From Chrysomallon squamiferum (lineage: Eukaryota; Mollusca; Gastropoda; Neomphalida; Peltospiridae): a stretch of DNA of 53,500 nucleotides. The notes below the pieces were generated by a model, which searched no databases, had not been told where the DNA came from, and saw only the letters and a list, made by a program, of their open reading frames with translations. Shown here piece by piece: positions 48,501 through 53,500 of this stretch. Every line of letters begins with the position of its first letter. Positions within the stretch are counted from its first letter, which is position 1. The position numbers and the translations under genes are program-made. Location of the stretch: NCBI GenBank assembly GCA_012295275.1, contig CM022670.1, positions 10,222,083-10,275,582 on the forward strand. Reading direction: 5' to 3'.

Positions 48501-50265
48501 TCATAACAGAACCAATTCTCCTAGCAACTCAGATGAAATTTCAGAAACAGTTAAAGATCAGTTGTCAAATTGCTTACTGGACCAGAAGTGTAATGACAAT
48601 TCTGATAGCATTGTATCATCAGCAAAAGCAGAAAGTCCAAAGACAGATTCTTTAGAGCCGTCTAATATTTCTGAAGTGCAGACTACACAGTCTGATTCTG
48701 GACCTTTGATTGAAGAAAATATTGAAGTAACACAAAGTGAGATTGAGGTACAAACTACTGTGGACTCAGACACTACATTATCACCTCTCAGGTTAGTTGA
48801 AAATGACACAGTTGTTAAATCATCAGTCAGTACTGATAAACATGAACAGTCAGAACAGAAAGACTGTGTTGATAATGAGAATTCTGACTGTCCAATGGAT
48901 AGTACAGATCAGGTCAAAGGATGCACTGAAGCTATGCAAGAAATGTCTGGAGAGACAGCAACTCCTCCAAAAAAAATTGCCAGAAAAAGAAAGTCATGTA
49001 GTGAAAGTGAAACTCAAGAAAATGATTGTGTTGATGGGTGTGTCAAAGTATCAGATGTCGCTCAGGTCATGAAAGCAGATAGTAATGTCTCACTAAATCC
49101 TGCTGATCAAGAACAGAAACATGTGAGCAAATCTGATTCAGCTGGAATGGGTTTGAGAGTTCGTGAAATTCGTAAACAGTCAGAGGATAGATTGAAATCG
49201 GGTTCAGAAGAGCAGAATGATAAAGTGACAGCAGTGAAGAAGGCAGATAACCTGAACAAAGAGGAGGATGTGTCTTGGAAGAAGACAAACCCAAGTCGTC
49301 GAATAAAGGTTTCCCCACCTGTTCTCACAGAGAAGCCACAATCCTACTGTAAGAATTAATACTAGATTTTCAAAAAATATTTTTTAATGTTATTTTTTTC
49401 AAGTCACAGTTAAAAATGCATATTCAGCTTTTTGTCAAATTTACTTATCATGTATATTCTACAGTCTGTTAATTCACTTCACATTTTAAATAAAGATAGA
49501 TTTTATGAACTATTTGTTTTCCGTTACAGCATTTTTTGATATTCCCATAATCCAAGGTCGTACCAGAAGCCAGGCAGCACCAGAGACAAAAGACAAGGAG
49601 AAACAGGAATCTCCAACAGAAACACAGAAAAGATCTTCAAGGCCTTCACGTCAAAAAGGTAAAAAAAAAAAAAACAATGAAAAACCCAGCTAAAAATGTT
49701 ACTCAGATTGTCTGAACAAAATGAATTCATAAAACCAGATATTGTTTGATTTTAAGTTAATATTAAAAATGGATATTACGGTGTTATGACACTTGATTAT
49801 TTTGCAAAGCTTGTCTGATGATGCAGTATTTTCAATTATTGACCTGGACATGTTTCGATAATTTTATGACTAACAATGGTTATTTAAGTCCTAATGCATA
49901 CAACTGATGCTCTTTTCATTTCAAGTTGTTTTTGATAGCTGTCACATTGTTGCTCTGTGGAATTGCATTTACTAATTGGGGGGGGGTTTCTCTTTTACTG
50001 TTAAAAATGCAAAGTATATTTTATCATTGGAGAAATAAATGTGTTTTGAAAATTGAGTAAGATAAATGATCTTCAGATATTTATAAACATTGAAAGAAAA
50101 ATTGGTGGAATTTTGTTGTTGTTGGGGTATTTAAAAAAAAAAAAAGAAGATAAAATTGTTCTCAGTTTGTTAATGGATACTGATGTTTTTAAAAGGATTG
50201 TTTGTTTTACTACAGATTCCGAACAGCCTGCTGCCAAGAGACGCCGATCCCGTGATCACAGATAG
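42558..50265 (+). CDS. NCOA6: nuclear receptor coactivator 6, with one frame break
   Basis: NCOA6 (ASC-2/PRIP) links nuclear receptors to histone-methylating MLL3/4 complexes. Coding exons: 42558-42678, 42998-46188, 46739-49348, 49530-49658, 50216-50265 (exon 2 begins at 42534). The ATG at 42558 has a strong context; an out-of-frame ATG lies at 42544. The conserved N-terminal block (residues 41-100) includes KVEPWNSVRVTFNIP, near-identical to human. At about residue 300 SPLLVNLLQ holds the LxxLL receptor box, also as in human, followed by basic PPKKKRRPRKPK. The rest is Ser/Thr/Asn-rich and disordered-looking. The C terminus (QKRSSRPSRQK, AAKRRRSR) resembles the human end (HRKRSSRP, SKRRKSK). 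The first half of exon 42998-46188 and the rest are in different frames: the first hits TAA at 43627-43629 while the second is open from before it. Removing 43574-43593, or adding one base near 43583, restores phase; length about 2,026-2,033 residues (human 2,063). Confidence 0.93.
43574..43593 (+). other. 20-nt intron-like segment at the NCOA6 frame break
   Basis: The segment begins GTGG, has a pyrimidine stretch and ends CCCAG, and it is bounded by CCAGG at both ends (43570-43574 and 43590-43594). Leaving it out joins the frame reading PTGYPPSP to the one reading STRSPIGPPGIKFPSP. Twenty bases is far below usual spliceosomal intron length, so a one-base assembly error in the TTTT of this segment is an equal or better explanation. 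Confidence 0.5.
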
Positions 50266-50446
50266 CAGACAGTTTACAAATCTCAGTATATCTTGTCCAG
50301 TGTAAATAGTTTGATCTTCAGTAATGTTTGAAACACTTGAAAAAAACAACTATTATTAATCATAATATTTATGCCAGTTCCCCCACTTCATGAAAACACT
50401 TAGCAAAGGTGTTTTTGATGGGTAGCTATTCTTTGTTGTATCATTC

Positions 50447-50526
50447 ATATATAATCATATATATAAATATATATATATATATATATGTATATATATGTGT
50501 GCGTGCGTGCGTGTGTGTGTATATGA
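50447..50526. repeat. (TA)n(TG/CG)n microsatellite in the NCOA6 3' UTR
   Basis: Alternating purine-pyrimidine throughout: TA units, then GTGC/GTGT units. It is likely transcribed if the 50610 signal is used. Confidence 0.9.
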
Positions 50527-50609
50527 AATTTGTGTATATAAATTATATATTTGTTTCTCTATTTATGTTTTTCCTATAACAGTAATGTAAGATTAAGATA
50601 TATAATTGA

Positions 50610-50615
50610 AATAAA
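50610..50615 (+). terminator. candidate NCOA6 polyadenylation signal
   Basis: AATAAA 345 bases after the stop codon, followed by GT-rich sequence ending in TTTTGTTTTTTTG. A second candidate is at 51850-51855. Confidence 0.45.
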
Positions 50616-52749
50616 GCCATGTTTGGGTGATATGTTTTGTTTTTTTGAGATCTAGATTTACTATTGTATATCATTTTTTCCCCTGTTCTTTTATTTGTAT
50701 GCATTGCTGTACAGTTTTCAGAGTGTATTAATTTAATAATATAGCTATTTGAATCAAAAAATTTGCTTCATGAACCATTTACGCCAAATTCCCCTTTGCA
50801 TATTGGTGGAGTTGATTTCCACCAAGAATTGTTGTGTGTGATGAAGACTAAAACAAATTTTTGTGATAACTGAAGTTAAAAGTAAGCATGTTGTGCATAA
50901 TCTTGCAGATGGTAATTAAATGACGTTTGTACTCATTATCTTAAAGAAATATTAATTTTAACTTTTCTGATGTGTTTTTCACTATAGAATAATGTTACAA
51001 AAAGAGTGATAAAAATAATTGTTTTAAAATTGAAGCATTGTGATAGCATTGCGCATAGTAGTATGTGAACAATGCTTTTAATGCTATGATTTGAAAACAA
51101 TAGGAATTTTAATGAAATTAACATTGTAATGATTAAGTACTTGCTTGTGAATAGGGGTGTTTGTTTTGTTTTTTCTTTTTTTTCTATATCAGAAGATTTT
51201 ACGGCAACATCACCCAAATGTTTTAAAATTTATTATTTTATTTTCAGAATTGTTTATTTTCTATACTAAAATGTCTAGCATGAAATGATAGAAGATATAT
51301 TTGATTTGATTTGTTGAAATTTTGCCAAAGTGTGTTGTTGACTGCAGAGAGGGGCAAAATGAAATATTTCTATTTTAACATTATATATTAAATTAGTTAA
51401 TGGAGTGATTTTCTTTCTTTTTCTTCATTTTTTAACAGAGAATAAATTAATGAAATTTATATTAAAGATTTATAAAATTTAAGATTTATATTACAACTAG
51501 TCTTTGTTGTATAGATGTACACAATTATTTCAGAGTTCATTTTAAAAAAAGAATATAGCATTCACTGAAGAAGTATTGTACATATTAAGACAATATCTCG
51601 ATTACTTCTCTGTTAGATGCTTCTTGTTGTTAACAGATTATAGTGTAAGACCTCACTTCTCTTTTATCTATTGCACTATCAACCAGTCTTTGATTAGATC
51701 TGGTTTGTGTCTCAGATTGTTTTTTCTTTTCTTTTCTGTTTTTTTTGGCTTGTGGCTTTATTTCTTGTTAGTGCCCATTCATTATGTTAGTTGTAGCTCC
51801 TTGTCACTGGCAGACTGTATATTTTTTATTTTTATATACAGTATTTGTGAATAAAGTATAGATCTTATTTCATAACAAACTAAAATGTATTGTTGTCGTT
51901 TTTTTTAAAACTGAATCATGAACCTTGATAATGTAAATACGTCTTATTTATGATTGAAAACCCAAACATTTTGAAAATGTGAATAAAACTGATGTTTGAC
52001 TGACTGACTACAACCAGCTTTTTGATTGAGAAACAGTTTTGAAAAAGTGAATGCATCTTAACGTGTGCCTGATAAAAAGTTAACATATGGTTAACATACA
52101 ATCCAGAAAACCTATTTTGAAAATTTGAAAGACTGAAAAATAGTTTGAAAATGTTAAAATATCTAACTTGCTATTATAAATTTGAGGAAACATGAATAAC
52201 CTGTAGCTGACTCTATGTCTATCATAACTGATTATTTATAATATCAACTGAAAATTTAGCTTCAGAAGAAAAACAAATAATAAAATATGTGTGTGTTTGG
52301 GTGTGTGTGTTTACATGTATGTATGTATGTATAAATAAATTGAAACAATAATAAAATTTACTATTAGATCTTTTTAAAATTAAATGTTTTTCTGTACAGG
52401 TCAATGATTCAGGTTCCTGATGATGCTTTTCAGTTTGTAACAAAATCCCCCAAAAAAAAAAAAAAAAAAAAAACTTTTAGTTTTAATATTTAAAAAATAA
52501 AGAAAATTAAAATTAATATACACCACATCATTTACATAAAAGTAAACAATAGCTAAAAACCATTTTAATCCGAAACAGAAAATAAAATACATTTTGATTA
52601 GAAGGAATTGAAAAAAGAAATGAAAAGGTATGAAACCTTCATCAGTATGGTATGTCTGCTTCAATCATTCAAAACTAACAAATACTATCCATTTTCACTG
52701 TTCCAAACTGTATTTTGTCATAATGTTACTGCAGTCACATATATAATCC

Positions 52750-52890
52750 TCTGGTTTGATTAAGTTGAAGATAGGGTTAAAGACAAAACAGGTGAGAAAG
52801 GTCTAGTTTACATAAATTGAAGATAGGGTTAAAGGCAATTAAAACGGGCGAAAAAGTACTGGTTTGGAGAATTTGAAAACAGATAAAGCA
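52750..52890. repeat. tandem repeat of about 55 bp
   Basis: Units share TTGAAGATAGGGTTAAAG (52765 and 52817), then GGTGAGAAAG versus GGGCGAAAAAG, then CTAGTTT versus CTGGTTT; a third partial unit begins near 52859. Confidence 0.8.
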
Positions 52891-52960
52891 ATAGGTAGAT
52901 ACTAGTAAAAATGTTCATTAAAAACAGTTGCTTTGTTTTGGACATTACCCTTTTCGTGGG

Positions 52961-53098
52961 TTAATACTGGGTCTGGTAAGGATTAATTATACTACAAAGC
53001 ATCCGTTTGTAGTCTCCCGAACATTCATCACTCACAGCATCGGTAAGTGATTTCTCGTACATAGCCTCATACGATTCTTTGATATCTTCTAAATCAAT
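52961..53098 (-). CDS. annexin, last coding exon only
   Basis: Annexins bind acidic membranes in the presence of calcium through four 70-residue repeats. This exon (acceptor AG at 53100-53099, stop TAA ending at 52961) encodes 45 residues: IDLEDIKESYEAMYEKSL, then a short loop, then SGDYKRMLCSI and a short tail. This is the second half of an annexin fourth repeat (family pattern IDL-IK-Y---Y-KSL---I---SGDY---L). The exon begins in phase 0. The usual GGxD end is replaced by NPYQTQY. Which annexin it is cannot be decided from one exon; the remainder lies beyond the right edge. Confidence 0.85.
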   Translation of the reverse strand: MDLEDIKESYEAMYEKSLTDAVSDECSGDYKRMLCSIINPYQTQY

Positions 53099-53500
53099 CT
53101 GAAATGTCAAAAATGTCAGTTATTAGATTTAATACACTTATCAGTGCCACTTTGTTCTCAACAGGCTTCTCAAAACTTTTAAACGTTTAATGGTAATTGT
53201 TAATTTATCAGGAGCTACCGGATTTTGTCGAATTTCAAAAACGTAAATGTACTACATTTTTGTTCGCTTTATCGGCAGTATGTCTGAAATATTAGGAATT
53301 AATTTTGTCTGTTACAGACTATGAGCAGTAATTCAATTATAATAAAGTTAAAAAGGAAAGTAACAACAACAATAAGATGAAATAAAAATAAAATAAAATA
53401 AAATAAACAAAAGTAAAACAAATCGGCAAGATTTGAGTAACTAAGTTTTAAAATAATTGTACAGTGTATATAATCTGTTGCACTTCATCAAAAGCAGTTG
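53099..53500 (-). other. annexin intron sequence to the window edge
   Basis: No exon or motif is visible; only a short AAATA repeat at 53380-53410. Confidence 0.5.

Larger units (their letters stand above)
50266..52960. other. NCOA6 3' untranslated region and convergent intergenic sequence
   Basis: Follows the NCOA6 stop codon. Contains a TA/TG-rich block at 50447-50526, candidate poly(A) signals at 50610 and 51850, a degenerate repeat at 51950-52160 and a 55-bp tandem repeat at 52750-52890. No exon with recognisable similarity is seen. Confidence 0.6.

Overview
This is animal nuclear DNA: very AT-rich, full of simple repeats, with five spliced genes read by hand through GT-AG introns whose phases agree at every junction. 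The proteins and intron style fit an invertebrate, most likely a lophotrochozoan such as a mollusc; that placement is an inference.

Layout, left to right: (1) 1-8246, minus strand: a Disabled (Dab) endocytic adaptor, with its N terminus and PTB domain present and its C terminus running off the left edge. A probable 5' untranslated exon lies near 14831-15000. (2) 15785-29770, plus strand: a complete 25-exon GPI-specific phospholipase D (GPLD1), 854 residues. (3) 32165-37300, minus strand: a complete 8-exon polynucleotide kinase 3'-phosphatase (PNKP), 424 residues, without the FHA domain of the vertebrate protein. (4) 42558-50265, plus strand: nuclear receptor coactivator 6 (NCOA6), about 2,030 residues, with two giant exons, a conserved LxxLL box and a reading-frame break at about 43573. 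Its first exon and promoter (NRF1 and YY1 motifs) are near 40223-40322. (5) 52961-53098, minus strand: the last coding exon of an annexin that continues beyond the right edge.

The genes alternate in direction: Dab/GPLD1 and PNKP/NCOA6 are divergent, GPLD1/PNKP and NCOA6/annexin are convergent. They do not form a pathway (endocytosis, GPI-anchor cleavage, DNA end repair, transcription, membrane binding).

The most interesting observations are: a decayed tandem array of pieces of Dab exon 2 inside the following intron, three of them still alignable; the NCOA6 frame break, which coincides with a 20-nt stretch looking like a miniature GT-AG intron flanked by CCAGG repeats; a perfect DR1 nuclear-receptor element in the first intron of the receptor coactivator gene; an unusual Phe in the PNKP phosphatase motif; and a triplet microsatellite that forms the 3' splice site region of a Dab intron. 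I saw no mobile element with coding capacity, no RNA gene and no CRISPR array.
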